The notes below the pieces were generated by a model. That model was not told where the DNA came from. It searched no databases and worked only from the letters and a program-made list of their open reading frames with translations. Positions 40,285-48,541 of a stretch of 64,000 bases of DNA are shown here, piece by piece. The stretch is from DASUPK01 sp963843085 (GTDB lineage: Bacteria; Actinomycetota; Thermoleophilia; Solirubrobacterales; 70-9), in contig CAWJJG010000011.1 in assembly GCA_963843085.1 (NCBI GenBank), positions 806,001-870,000 on the forward strand. Direction: 5' to 3'. Both the position numbers and the translations under genes were made by a program. Each line of letters opens with the position of its first letter. Positions within the stretch are counted from its first letter, which is position 1.

Positions 40285-41912
40285 GGGTTCTCAGGCGGGT
40301 TGTTGGCCGAATCCCAGAAGTAGCGCTTGCCGTCCTGTGAGAGGAAGACGTCGTCCTTGCCGAGGGGCGGGACGCCGCCGGCCTGGGTCACGTTCGAGGG
40401 GCCGAAGGTGGGGTTGCCGGCGCTCTGACCGGGGAGCAGCGACTCGCCGAGCGGGTAACCCGTCTGCCCCGACTGGCAGTTGGGCTGGCCGTTCGTGGTC
40501 GTGGGGCCGTAGGGGTTCCCGTGCAGGACCGGGATGCCGTCGTGCGCATCAGGCGCGCTGTTCAGCGGGCTGAACACGCCCTGCTTGCTCGACGGGACGA
40601 GCGGGCTGCTCGAGTAGCGGCCGTCGCCCTGGCCGCCCGAGTAGTTGTCCATCGGGTTGCGAGGCAGGTGGTTCGGGTCCGTCGAGCCCGCGATCGCCGG
40701 ACCGATGACCCGCTCGGCGTAACCGAACGGGGTGGGCAGCGAGAAGTGACTCGTCAGGTAGGTCGTCCAGTAGGTGAAGTAGTTGCAGACCGTCTGGGCG
40801 GGGACGATCTTCTGGCCGGCGTCCTGCACGAGGTTGAGGGTGTCGCCGAGGCGGTTCAGACTGGTCAACGTCGACGGATCGGCGACCAGGTCGTTCAGGT
40901 TGGACATCACGTCGCGCAGGTCGTTGTTCATCGGGACGGTGCGCGGCAGGACCTTCGATCCGAGCAGGACCGTCTGGTTCAGCTCCGGCAGCGCGGCGCG
41001 GAGGTCGCTGATGCCGGGCCGCAGGAGGCGGGAGAACTCGGCGAAGTCCGCCAGGAAGGGACGCTGGACGGGCAGCGAGCGGAGCCCGGCCTCGAGGGCC
41101 GGCGGGCCTCCGGAGATCGTGTCGCGGAGGGCCGTCGGGTCGGAGGAGATCGCGCCGAACGCGATCGCCCCGTTGGTGAACTGCTCGGCGTTGTCGACGG
41201 CGACCGGCGCGACGATGCGCGCCGCGTCGGCGAGCTCCGGGAAGAAGCGAACGAGCTGGGTGGCCGGAGCCGCGAGGGCGGCGGAGACCGGCTTCAGGTT
41301 GGCGAAGAGCGGATTCAGGGCTCCGATCGCCTCGTTGAGCGAGGCGCCGCGAGCGGCGAACGCGTCGCCGAAGCCCTGCAGGACCCGCTGGCTGTTGGCG
41401 CGGGTGGGGGTGTCGAAGGTGTTGTAGACGTCGTCGAACTCGACCTGCGGGCTCGACTGCGCAAGCGGCAGCGACGCGCCCGCCGGCAGGCCGCTCTCGC
41501 TGGTGCCACGATCGATCTCGAGGTACTTGAGCCCGAAGGACGAGCGGTAGCGGATGCGAATCGTGGAGTCGGCCGGGAGCGGGTCGGCGCTCTTGTCCAG
41601 CTTCAGGTTGAGCCTGGCGACGGTGGAGGCGCTCGATCCATCGGCGGTCTGACAGCCGCTGTTCTGCGGCGCCGACACCGTGTCGATCGATTCGACGACG
41701 CCGACCCGGTTGCCGCCGATCCTGACCTCGTTGTTCGGCCCCAGCCTGGCTGCGTCGCAGATCTCCGCGGAGACCCTGTACGTGGGGACGAAGGGCAGCC
41801 CGTTGTTCGCGTTGTAGGCGAGGAAGACGGCGACGATCACGATCAGCGTCGTGATGGCGCCGACCATGGTCGGCGAGGCCGCCAGCGAGCCCACGCGTGC
41901 GCGGCCGTTCAT
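40281..41912 (-). CDS. MCE-family protein 3 of 6
   Basis: This is a 543-residue MCE protein with anchor MVGAITTLIVIVAVFLAYNAN, domain YRVSAEICDAARLGPNNEVRIGGNRVGVV and a helical middle. A cysteine pair (EICDAA; SGCQTADG) may be structural. The tail is rich in Gly, Pro and Asn and ends QDGKRYFWDSANNPPENP. Its ATGA overlap with the next gene supports co-translation. It follows a 34-bp gap after the previous MCE gene that contains TATATATG. Confidence 0.92.
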   Translation of the reverse strand: MNGRARVGSLAASPTMVGAITTLIVIVAVFLAYNANNGLPFVPTYRVSAEICDAARLGPNNEVRIGGNRVGVVESIDTVSAPQNSGCQTADGSSASTVARLNLKLDKSADPLPADSTIRIRYRSSFGLKYLEIDRGTSESGLPAGASLPLAQSSPQVEFDDVYNTFDTPTRANSQRVLQGFGDAFAARGASLNEAIGALNPLFANLKPVSAALAAPATQLVRFFPELADAARIVAPVAVDNAEQFTNGAIAFGAISSDPTALRDTISGGPPALEAGLRSLPVQRPFLADFAEFSRLLRPGISDLRAALPELNQTVLLGSKVLPRTVPMNNDLRDVMSNLNDLVADPSTLTSLNRLGDTLNLVQDAGQKIVPAQTVCNYFTYWTTYLTSHFSLPTPFGYAERVIGPAIAGSTDPNHLPRNPMDNYSGGQGDGRYSSSPLVPSSKQGVFSPLNSAPDAHDGIPVLHGNPYGPTTTNGQPNCQSGQTGYPLGESLLPGQSAGNPTFGPSNVTQAGGVPPLGKDDVFLSQDGKRYFWDSANNPPENP

Positions 41913-41946
41913 CGGAGCTGCTCCCTATATATGGGGGTGCGCTTGG

Positions 41947-43806
41947 TCATTGGCCGAGGAGGAAGTTGAGGAGGTCCTGGGTCGCCGAGCCGCTGGAGGA
42001 GCTGCCGCTGGATGAGCTGCCGCTGGCTCCACCGAGACCTGGGACCTGCGGAAGCTGGGGCAGCTGCGGGAGGGGCACTCCGGGCAGCAGGTCGTGGAGC
42101 TTCTTCTTGACGTTGTCCGGGACCTTGTTCGGGTTGACGCCCTTGAGGATCTTCTGGATGTCCTTCTGCTGCTGGGGGGTGACCGACTGCGGCTGGGGCT
42201 GCGGAGCCTGCCCCGGCGCCGGAGTCGCGCCCTTCAGGCCCGCGGCGGTATGGGTGCTGACGTTCTCGTCGCAGATGGCGGGAACGTCGCTGCCGTCCGG
42301 GCAGACGGAGTTGTCGTAGCGCGACAGGTTCCCGAACAGGCCGTCCGAGCGGCGCGCGTAGTTGATCCCCGGCTGGCGGTCGCCGAGCAGGCCCGCGCAC
42401 TCCGCGAAGTTGTGCGGGTCCGTGGTGCTCCCCCCGCCCATCGCTGGAACCTCCGGCCCGGTCTGATAACCGCACTTCGTCGGCGCGCCCGGCGCCTCGA
42501 CCAGGGTGATCCCGAGCGCGTGGCCGAGTTGGTCGAAGAGGTTGAGCGAGTTCGTCTGGATGTAGGCGTAGTTGAGGAGGCCCTCGAAGCCCGTGTATCC
42601 GGGGTTGCCGCCGTTGGGATCGGTGCCGGCGGGGGCGCCGTTCGCCCACTTGCAGGACACCGTCTGGTCGCCGTGCAAACCCGTGAAGGTGGGATCGCCG
42701 CTGAGCTTCTGGTCAAGGAGCTGGACGCGACGGTCGGCCTCGCCGGGCTGCTGGCGAAGGTCATAGCGAGCGCAGGCGTCCTCCTCGCCGGCGTTCTTCG
42801 GGTCGGACGCGCTCTCGAGGAACTGGGCGACCTGATCCGCGGCGGGATATGCCTTGGTGCTGGCCTGGTCGAGCGCCGCGATCTCGTCCTTGCTGTTGGC
42901 GAGGGCCGTCTTGCCGACGTGGGCCGCTCCGCCCAGGGAGGTCAGGGACTGCTCCGTGCCGTGGTTGAACGTGGGCAGGTTCGTGGCGAGCTTGTTGAGG
43001 CCGGGCGCCGCGGCGTGCAGGTCGTAGAGCAGTGGGGTCTGGTAGGTGGCCAGCTTGCCGAGCTGGGACATCGTCGGCTTCAGCTGGGCGAGGAAGTCGT
43101 CCAGCAGATGGAAGTTCTGCGCCAGGTCGTTGGAGCGCTCCGCCGAGATCGCGGCCGTGCGGCCGGCGTTGTCGATGAAGTGGACGACGTCCTCCTTGCG
43201 GTTCGCGAGCTGCTGGAAGATCGCGTCCGCGTTGGCGTTGAGCTCCGCGATCGTCGTGTTCTGCTGGCCGAGGATGTTGAGGACCTGCTTGAGCTGCTGG
43301 AGGGCCGGGGCGCCGGAGCGAATCGCGGCGTTCAGGTTCTGCGCGTTGCCGTCGAGCGCGGTGCCGAACTCGTTGATCAGCAGTGCGAGCCGCTCCTTGA
43401 ACGGCTCGCGCAGCGTGTTCTGCGCCAGGTCGGGCTGGACGGTGGTCTTGTTGCGGGCCGCCGGGATCGGCCCGGTGAGGGGCTGCGTGGAGCTGCCGGG
43501 CTGGCAGTCGAGGAAGTACTCGGCGATCAGCGACTGCGGCTCCGAGGAGCAGCTGGCATCCGACTTGAACTCCGGGAAGCCGGAGTCGACCTCGAAGGTG
43601 ACCAGCGCCGTCTTCTGCGGGGTGATGTCGAGGTTGGTGATGGTCCCGGCCTTGGCGCCGGCGACCCGGAGCTCCGAGCCCTTGACGAGGCCGAAGGCGT
43701 TGAAGAGCTCGGCCTGGTAGGTGTGGCTCCCGGACGCGCCGGCGCCGGCGACGAGATACGCCGGGACCGCCGCGAGCAGCACGAGTATGAGGAGGAGACG
43801 CTTCAT
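41947..43806 (-). CDS. MCE-family protein 2 of 6
   Basis: This is a 619-residue MCE protein, the largest. It starts MKRLLLILVLLAAVPAYLVAGAGAS, a signal-anchor. The MCE domain (YQAELFNAFGLVKGSELRVAGAKAGTI) follows, then a long helix-rich region and a Ser/Gly-rich terminal stretch ending ATQDLLNFLLGQ. Two cysteines in SDASCSSEP and FLDCQPG may form a disulfide. It overlaps the first MCE gene by four bases (ATGA), so translation is coupled. In characterised systems this class of protein needs YrbE-type permeases, which are not in the window. Confidence 0.92.
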   Translation of the reverse strand: MKRLLLILVLLAAVPAYLVAGAGASGSHTYQAELFNAFGLVKGSELRVAGAKAGTITNLDITPQKTALVTFEVDSGFPEFKSDASCSSEPQSLIAEYFLDCQPGSSTQPLTGPIPAARNKTTVQPDLAQNTLREPFKERLALLINEFGTALDGNAQNLNAAIRSGAPALQQLKQVLNILGQQNTTIAELNANADAIFQQLANRKEDVVHFIDNAGRTAAISAERSNDLAQNFHLLDDFLAQLKPTMSQLGKLATYQTPLLYDLHAAAPGLNKLATNLPTFNHGTEQSLTSLGGAAHVGKTALANSKDEIAALDQASTKAYPAADQVAQFLESASDPKNAGEEDACARYDLRQQPGEADRRVQLLDQKLSGDPTFTGLHGDQTVSCKWANGAPAGTDPNGGNPGYTGFEGLLNYAYIQTNSLNLFDQLGHALGITLVEAPGAPTKCGYQTGPEVPAMGGGSTTDPHNFAECAGLLGDRQPGINYARRSDGLFGNLSRYDNSVCPDGSDVPAICDENVSTHTAAGLKGATPAPGQAPQPQPQSVTPQQQKDIQKILKGVNPNKVPDNVKKKLHDLLPGVPLPQLPQLPQVPGLGGASGSSSSGSSSSGSATQDLLNFLLGQ

Positions 43807-45233
43807 GGCCCGAGGGGGATCTGGTTGGGATCGCAGTCGACGGTTCCGCCCTGGGTGAGCTGGTCGGAGCTGAACCCGCGCTCATTGGCGCCGGGGCAGC
43901 GGCGCAGGTCCTTGATCCCCAGGTTCTGGGTGAGCTCGGCCGGGTTGAGGGTCTGGCAGAGGCTGGTGCCGCCGGGGATCTTCAGGATCTCGACGAGGCT
44001 GTTGCACGGGACGCCGGCGGAGGGAGCGCCGACGCTGAACGTGTTCAGGGTGGTCGAGATGCGGCCGATCCCACCGAAGGCATCCGGGAAGCCGGAGTGC
44101 CCGAAGTCATCGAACCACCCCGTGAGCTCGGGGCTGTAGGCGCGGAGCGTCGAGACCTGGTCGAGGGAGTTGCGCAGGGAATCCGCCGAGGCCGGCAGGG
44201 CGCCGGGGCGGGAGGCTCCGTTTCGCTCCACCGGCCCGACCCCGATCTGGGCGAGCGGGTCCTGCGCGGCGGTGAGCTCGATCAGGTCGTTGCTTTGGCC
44301 CGGGCGGTTGATCACCCCGTTCAGGTTCTTGACCGTGGGGACGGCGTCGTGGGCGAAGCCGCGAAGGCGCTTGGTGAAGGGGTGGAGCTTCCGGGCCACC
44401 GGGCGGGTGGCGTTGACCAGGGGCTGGACGTCGTCGAGGGCGGCGCGCAGGTTGACCGCGGTGGTGTTGAACTGGCGCATGAAGTCGGGCAGCTGGCCGA
44501 CCGCGGAGGCAAGGGAGGACTGCTCGGAGCCGATCGTGCCGAGCATGCCGTCGAGGTTCGCCACCAGGGAGGAGATCTCGGGGCTCTTCTGATCGAGGGT
44601 GGAGGTAAGGCCGGCGGCGTCCACCACCAGGCCCTGCAGGTTCGCCTGGTCTGAGTTGAGCTCTGCGAAGACTCTGCGCGAGGTGGAGAGGAAGGGGTTC
44701 AGGTAGTGGAAGCCGCGGTTCGCCTTGGCGCCGACGCCGTCATAGGCGCGGGCGAAGCCGCGGATCACCTCCTGCAAATGGGAGACGGTGGGCTTGTCGA
44801 GGGTGTTGAAGAGCTGGTCGAGGTCGACCTCGGTGGTGGTGTCGGCCTGGGTGATGTTTCCGCCGGAGGAGATGCTCCCTCCGGATTTCGATGTGGGCAG
44901 GGCGAGGTCGACGTAGCGGTTGGCGATCCCCGAGAGCGACTGGGAGCGGATCGTGGCGTGGGTGCCTGAGGGCAGCGGGGTGTAGGCGGAGTCGGAGATC
45001 TCGAGCTTGACCAGGGCCTGGCCGTCGTCGGAGAGGGAGATCTGCTTGACCGATCCGACGGGGACACCGGCGACGGTGACGTTGTTTCCGGTGACGATCT
45101 GCGAGGCGTTCTCGAACTCGGCCGTGACGGTGTAGGAGGAGCCGCCGCCAAGGACCAGCAGCAGGACCACGACCACCGCGCCGACCAAAGCGGCGATGGC
45201 GGCAATGCGGCCTACAGCACTCGTTGTTGGCAC
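43803..45233 (-). CDS. MCE-family protein 1 of 6, start of operon
   Basis: This is a 476-residue MCE protein starting at GTG 45233. The anchor helix is IAAIAALVGAVVVVLLLVL and the domain YTVTAEFENASQIVTGNNVTVAGVPVGSV, followed by a long helical stretch (about 140-330). Its C-terminus SSDQLTQGGTVDCDPNQIPL is the source of the relic at 33311-33394. It opens a six-gene run transcribed toward lower coordinates. A candidate promoter lies about 70 bases upstream, beyond which a TetR gene on the same strand ends. No YrbE gene precedes it, unlike typical yrbE-mce operons. Confidence 0.93.
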   Translation of the reverse strand: MPTTSAVGRIAAIAALVGAVVVVLLLVLGGGSSYTVTAEFENASQIVTGNNVTVAGVPVGSVKQISLSDDGQALVKLEISDSAYTPLPSGTHATIRSQSLSGIANRYVDLALPTSKSGGSISSGGNITQADTTTEVDLDQLFNTLDKPTVSHLQEVIRGFARAYDGVGAKANRGFHYLNPFLSTSRRVFAELNSDQANLQGLVVDAAGLTSTLDQKSPEISSLVANLDGMLGTIGSEQSSLASAVGQLPDFMRQFNTTAVNLRAALDDVQPLVNATRPVARKLHPFTKRLRGFAHDAVPTVKNLNGVINRPGQSNDLIELTAAQDPLAQIGVGPVERNGASRPGALPASADSLRNSLDQVSTLRAYSPELTGWFDDFGHSGFPDAFGGIGRISTTLNTFSVGAPSAGVPCNSLVEILKIPGGTSLCQTLNPAELTQNLGIKDLRRCPGANERGFSSDQLTQGGTVDCDPNQIPLGP

Positions 45234-45308
45234 TGGATCCTCTACCTACCCGTCGATCTCGACCCTCCGTGCCCGGGGCACCCCGTCCCAGCCACGGCCG
45301 TCTACCTA

Positions 45309-45338
45309 ATACTGTCAAGGGGGTTCGACGAGTGTCAA
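45309..45338 (-). promoter_or_regulatory. Candidate promoter of the MCE operon
   Basis: On the minus strand TTGACA (45338-45333) and CAGTAT (45314-45309) are separated by 18 bases, about 70 bases before the first MCE start codon. The -35 is a perfect consensus match; the -10 matches three of six, including the key A2 and T6. Confidence 0.5.
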
Positions 45339-45343
45339 AGGGG
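45313..45343. promoter_or_regulatory. Direct repeat TGTCAAGGGGG / TGTCAAAGGGG
   Basis: Two 11-base direct repeats with one mismatch start at 45313 and 45333, exactly 20 bases (about two helical turns) apart. They overlap the candidate MCE promoter, so they are a likely regulator site. The TGTC element recurs in the tetR/oxidase control region at 46099-46135. Confidence 0.5.
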
Positions 45344-45413
45344 AACCGTCGCCCCTGGCGCCGAATTCCCCATTCCAATGCGGTTTCAAGCCCTACCGCC
45401 CGTTGAGTTGACG

Positions 45414-46085
45414 TTAAGCCCGGCGCGGGGAGAGCTGCCCCGCCGGGATCACGCCGGGGTAGAGCGCGGCGATCCAGACGGGCGCCAGAGCGTCGACCAC
45501 CTGCTTGGGCGTCCGCTCACCGCGCCCGAGGTGGACGTAGCAGCAGCGCTCGGCCATCCAAAAGAGCGACTCGGCGGTGGAACGGGGCTCCAGGGTGCGG
45601 GGAATCAGGCCCGTGTCCTGCTCCGATCGGATGTGGTCCTCGGTCGCCTGGATGAAACGCTCGGCGATGTCGAACCAGAGGGCCCGGACCTCTTCGTCGT
45701 ACGTCGAGACCTCCGCCGCGATGCTGAGCAGGAGCGCCTCTCCGGCGTACACCGAGACCACCCCCTCGATCGCGCGCCGGACGCGCTCCGCCGGCGGCCC
45801 CACCCCATGCCACCACCGGTCGGCCATCTCGTAGAGCTGCTCCGAGACCTCCGCCACGGCGGCCAGCAGCAGCTCCTCCTTGTCGGAGAAGTGGGTGTAG
45901 AAGGCCGGCCGCGACACGTTCGCCGAGCGGGCGATCTCGTCGATGGTCAGGTCCCGGAACGACCTCTTTTCGGCGAGGCGCAGGGCGCTCGCGATGACGC
46001 GCCGGCGGGCCTTCTGGCGACGCTCCCGAGGGGTGTCCCCGGTAGTCTTTTTTCGCGTGGATTTCGACCGTGTCTTCGCCGCCAT
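45414..46085 (-). CDS. TetR-family transcriptional regulator
   Basis: This 223-residue repressor-like protein has a lysine-rich N-terminal tail (KTRSKSTRKKTTG). A TetR helix-turn-helix, LTIDEIARSANVSRPAFYTHFSDKEELLLA, lies at residues about 46-75, and the helical ligand domain follows (AEVSTYDEEVRALWFDIAERFI). It is located between the six-gene MCE operon (downstream, same strand) and the divergent ChoD-like oxidase. Both are plausible targets. Three tandem GTGTC-GACA(C/T) elements lie upstream of its start, overlapping the oxidase start. In mycobacteria, TetR proteins such as KstR control steroid and MCE genes, but orthology is not established here. Confidence 0.92.
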   Translation of the reverse strand: MAAKTRSKSTRKKTTGDTPRERRQKARRRVIASALRLAEKRSFRDLTIDEIARSANVSRPAFYTHFSDKEELLLAAVAEVSEQLYEMADRWWHGVGPPAERVRRAIEGVVSVYAGEALLLSIAAEVSTYDEEVRALWFDIAERFIQATEDHIRSEQDTGLIPRTLEPRSTAESLFWMAERCCYVHLGRGERTPKQVVDALAPVWIAALYPGVIPAGQLSPRRA

Positions 46086-46098
46086 CCGGCCGATTCTA

Positions 46099-46135
46099 GT
46101 GTTTCTGACATAGTGTCCGACATGGTGTCTGACAC
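46099..46135. promoter_or_regulatory. Three tandem operator-like elements between tetR and oxidase
   Basis: GTGTTTCTGACAT (46099-46111), GTGTCCGACAT (46113-46123) and GTGTCTGACAC (46125-46135) are repeats of one motif. The last is a perfect 11-bp palindrome. They fill the 36-bp gap and run over the oxidase start codon (ATG 46122). A TetR dimer binding here could control both genes. Confidence 0.65.
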
Positions 46136-47804
46136 GTCGTCAGGAAACTTCGACTTCGACTGGATCGTCATCGGGTCCGGCTTCGGCGGATCGGTCTCGG
46201 CGCTCCGTCTGGCGGAGAAGGGATACCGGGTCGGGATCCTCGAATGCGGCCGCCGCTACCGGGACGAGGACTTCGCGAAGTCGGCCTGGAACCTCCGCCG
46301 GTACTTCTGGATGCCCCGTCTCGGTCTCCGCGGCATCTTCCGTATGACCGCCTTCAAGGACCTCTTCATCGTCTCGGGCTCCGGGGTGGGCGGCGGCAGC
46401 CTCGGATACGCCAACACCCTCTACCGAGCGCGGCCGGCCTTCTTCCGGGACACCCAATGGGGCGGCCTTGCGGACTGGGAGCCGGAGCTCACCCCCCACT
46501 ACGACACCGCCGAGCGCATGCTCGGCGTGGCGACCTACCCGGACAAGGGGCCGGCGGACGACCTCCTTCGTGAGTACGGCGAGGAGATCGGCGTGGGCGA
46601 CACCTTCAAGCCGACGCGCGTCGGCGCGTACTTCGGTGAGCCGGGTGTCGAGGTCGACGACCCGTTCTTCGCCGGCGAGGGACCGCGGCGAAGCGGCTGC
46701 GTCCGCTGCGGCAGCTGCATGGTCGGCTGCCGGCACGGCGCGAAGAACACACTGGTGAAGAACTACCTCTGGTTCGCCGAGAAGCTCGGCGTGGAGATCC
46801 TCCCCGAGCGGCAGGTGACCGAGATCACCCCGCTCGGCTCGGAGGATGGGAGCGACGGATACCGGGTCACCAGCCGTCGCGCCGGCGCCTGGCTGACCCG
46901 GCGCAGGACGAACAACCTGACGGCACGAGGCGTGGTCGTCGCCGCCGGCGCTCTCGGGACGAACAAGCTGCTCGCCGACTGCCGGCACCGAGGCTCACTG
47001 CCGCGCCTCAGCGATCGCGTCGGTCACGTGGTGCGCAGCAACTCGGAGTCGATCCAGGCGGTCACGGCCCCGGACGACGAACGCAACTTCGCCGAGTCCG
47101 TCGCGATCACCTCGAGCATCTATCCCCATCCCGACACCCACATCGAGGTCGTCACCTACGGTCACGGCGGCGATCTGATGAGCAGGCTGTTCACGGTGAT
47201 GACTGGGCCGGGCACCCGCGTCACGCGGCCGCTCAAGTGGGTCGGGGCGATGCTCCGTCATCCGCTGCGCACGCTGCGGCTGCTCTGGCCCTTGGGCTGG
47301 TCGCGTCGCACCGTGATCCTCCTGGTCATGCAGACCACCGACGCGGCCATGAGGCTCGTGCCGAAGCGCAAGCTGCTGAGGCGAGGCATCCGCCTGCAGA
47401 CCGAACAGGACCCCGAGAGGCCCAACCCGACCTACATCCCGGCCGCGGGCCGGGTCGCGGAGTGGTTCGCCCAGCGGACCGGCGGCATCGCCCAGTCCGG
47501 GATCACCGAGTCGAGCCTGAACATCCCGACCACGGCCCACATCCTCGGCGGCGCCGTGATCGGCGACGGCCCCGAGCACGGCGTGGTGGACGCCGCGAAC
47601 CGGGTCTACGGATACGAGAACCTGATGGTCTGCGACGGCGCGGCGATCCCAGCGAACCCCGGAGTGAACCCAAGCCTGACGATCACGGCCCTGGCAGAAC
47701 ACGCAATGGCGCAGGTACCGCCGAAGAGCGGCGACCTTCAACCACTCCCGTCTGCCGCACGAGCGGCACACGAACCCGCAGGCGCGCGGGTCCTGTCGCC
47801 ATAG
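46122..47804 (+). CDS. GMC-type FAD oxidoreductase, ChoD/cholesterol-oxidase-like
   Basis: This 560-residue flavoprotein has the FAD-binding motif DWIVIGSGFGGSVSALRLAE (residues about 13-32) and a GVGGGSLGYANTL block that matches cholesterol-oxidase-like actinobacterial enzymes. It has four close cysteines, CVRCGSCMVGC (193, 196, 199, 203), then RHGAKNTL, shared with ChoD-like and long-chain alcohol oxidases. The C-terminal GMC part contains AHILGGAVIGDG and the flavin-contacting DGAAIPANPGVNPSLTITALAE. ATG 46122 is the start; GTG 46113 or 46125 are alternatives inside the operator repeats. With the MCE operon and SCP2 gene it suggests steroid or long-chain alcohol use. Confidence 0.9.
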   Translation: MVSDTSSGNFDFDWIVIGSGFGGSVSALRLAEKGYRVGILECGRRYRDEDFAKSAWNLRRYFWMPRLGLRGIFRMTAFKDLFIVSGSGVGGGSLGYANTLYRARPAFFRDTQWGGLADWEPELTPHYDTAERMLGVATYPDKGPADDLLREYGEEIGVGDTFKPTRVGAYFGEPGVEVDDPFFAGEGPRRSGCVRCGSCMVGCRHGAKNTLVKNYLWFAEKLGVEILPERQVTEITPLGSEDGSDGYRVTSRRAGAWLTRRRTNNLTARGVVVAAGALGTNKLLADCRHRGSLPRLSDRVGHVVRSNSESIQAVTAPDDERNFAESVAITSSIYPHPDTHIEVVTYGHGGDLMSRLFTVMTGPGTRVTRPLKWVGAMLRHPLRTLRLLWPLGWSRRTVILLVMQTTDAAMRLVPKRKLLRRGIRLQTEQDPERPNPTYIPAAGRVAEWFAQRTGGIAQSGITESSLNIPTTAHILGGAVIGDGPEHGVVDAANRVYGYENLMVCDGAAIPANPGVNPSLTITALAEHAMAQVPPKSGDLQPLPSAARAAHEPAGARVLSP

Positions 47805-47810
47805 GAACCT

Positions 47811-47841
47811 CCCACGGGCGCCCAGTAATCGCGCCCGTGGG
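47811..47841. terminator. Strong stem-loop between convergent genes
   Basis: CCCACGGGCGC and GCGCCCGTGGG form a perfect 11-bp stem with a nine-base loop, seven bases after the oxidase stop and 47 bases from the convergent superoxide-dismutase stop. It can act on both strands. No clear T-run follows in either direction. Confidence 0.7.
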
Positions 47842-47887
47842 CCCCTCCTATGACGCCACCCGCGCGACTATCGCCGCGCTGCTCGAG

Positions 47888-48493
47888 TCAATTGCCGACG
47901 GAGGCGAAGTGTTCGCCAGCCTTTGACCAATTGACGACGTTCCACCAAGCATCCAGATAGTCCGGGCGCTTGTTCTGGTATTTCAGGTAGTAGGCGTGCT
48001 CCCAGACGTCACAGCCGATGATCGGGGTGTGGCCATCGGAGATCGGGGAGTCCTGGTTTGCGGTCGAGACGACCGCCAGGCCGGAGCCGTCGTGGACCAG
48101 CCAGGCCCAGCCTGAGCCGAACTGGCCGATCCCGGCTTTCTTGAAATCCTCCTTGAAGGAGTCGAAGTCGCCGAATTTGTCGTTGATCGCTTCGGCGAGA
48201 TCGCCGTCAGGCTCGCCACCGCCATCCGGGCTCATGATCTCCCAGAAGAACGTGTGGTTGGAATGGCCGCCGGCGTTGTTGCGAACGGCGGTCTCCTTGT
48301 CGCCCAGGCTTGAGAGGTTCTGGAGAACCTCGTTCACGTCCTTGTCGGCCCACTCGGTGCCCTCCAGGGCAGCGTTGGCCTTGTCGACGTAAGCCTGGTG
48401 GTGCTTGTCGTGATGGACGCGCATCGTCTGCTCATCGATATGCGGCTCGAGCGCGTTGTAGTCGTAGGGAAGGTCTGGGACCTCGAACGCCAT
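47888..48493 (-). CDS. Superoxide dismutase (Fe/Mn family)
   Basis: This 201-residue enzyme dismutates superoxide to H2O2 and O2 in the cytosol. The metal ligands are in the family positions: His in MRVHHDKHHQAYV (about residue 27), His80 in NHTFFW, and Asp162 and His166 in DVWEHAYYLKYQNKRPDY. NAGGHSNH and GSGWAWLV are standard. Metal choice (Fe or Mn) cannot be read safely. A perfect AAGGAGGT ribosome site lies upstream of ATG 48493. It is divergent from the TVP38 gene with only 48 bases between starts. Confidence 0.96.
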   Translation of the reverse strand: MAFEVPDLPYDYNALEPHIDEQTMRVHHDKHHQAYVDKANAALEGTEWADKDVNEVLQNLSSLGDKETAVRNNAGGHSNHTFFWEIMSPDGGGEPDGDLAEAINDKFGDFDSFKEDFKKAGIGQFGSGWAWLVHDGSGLAVVSTANQDSPISDGHTPIIGCDVWEHAYYLKYQNKRPDYLDAWWNVVNWSKAGEHFASVGN

Positions 48494-48528
48494 CTGACCT
48501 CCTTCGGGTCTGGGTGACGGTGTCCTTC

Positions 48529-48534
48529 TAATCT
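48529..48534 (+). promoter_or_regulatory. Possible -10 element giving a leaderless transcript
   Basis: TAATCT lies eight bases before the GTG start of the TVP38-family gene. At normal -10 to start-site spacing, transcription would begin at or next to the GTG, and no ribosome site fits in this space. The case rests on spacing alone. Confidence 0.3.
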
Positions 48535-48541
48535 AACCATC

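Noticed and set aside
41913..41946. TATATATG stretch between MCE genes as an internal promoter
   Set aside because: There is no -35 partner at proper spacing, and the neighbouring genes are otherwise tightly coupled.
42094..44139. Long open frame on the plus strand across two MCE genes
   Set aside because: It is antisense to MCE genes 1 and 2, rich in Arg/Leu/Val from GC codon bias, with no domain. High-GC DNA gives such frames routinely.
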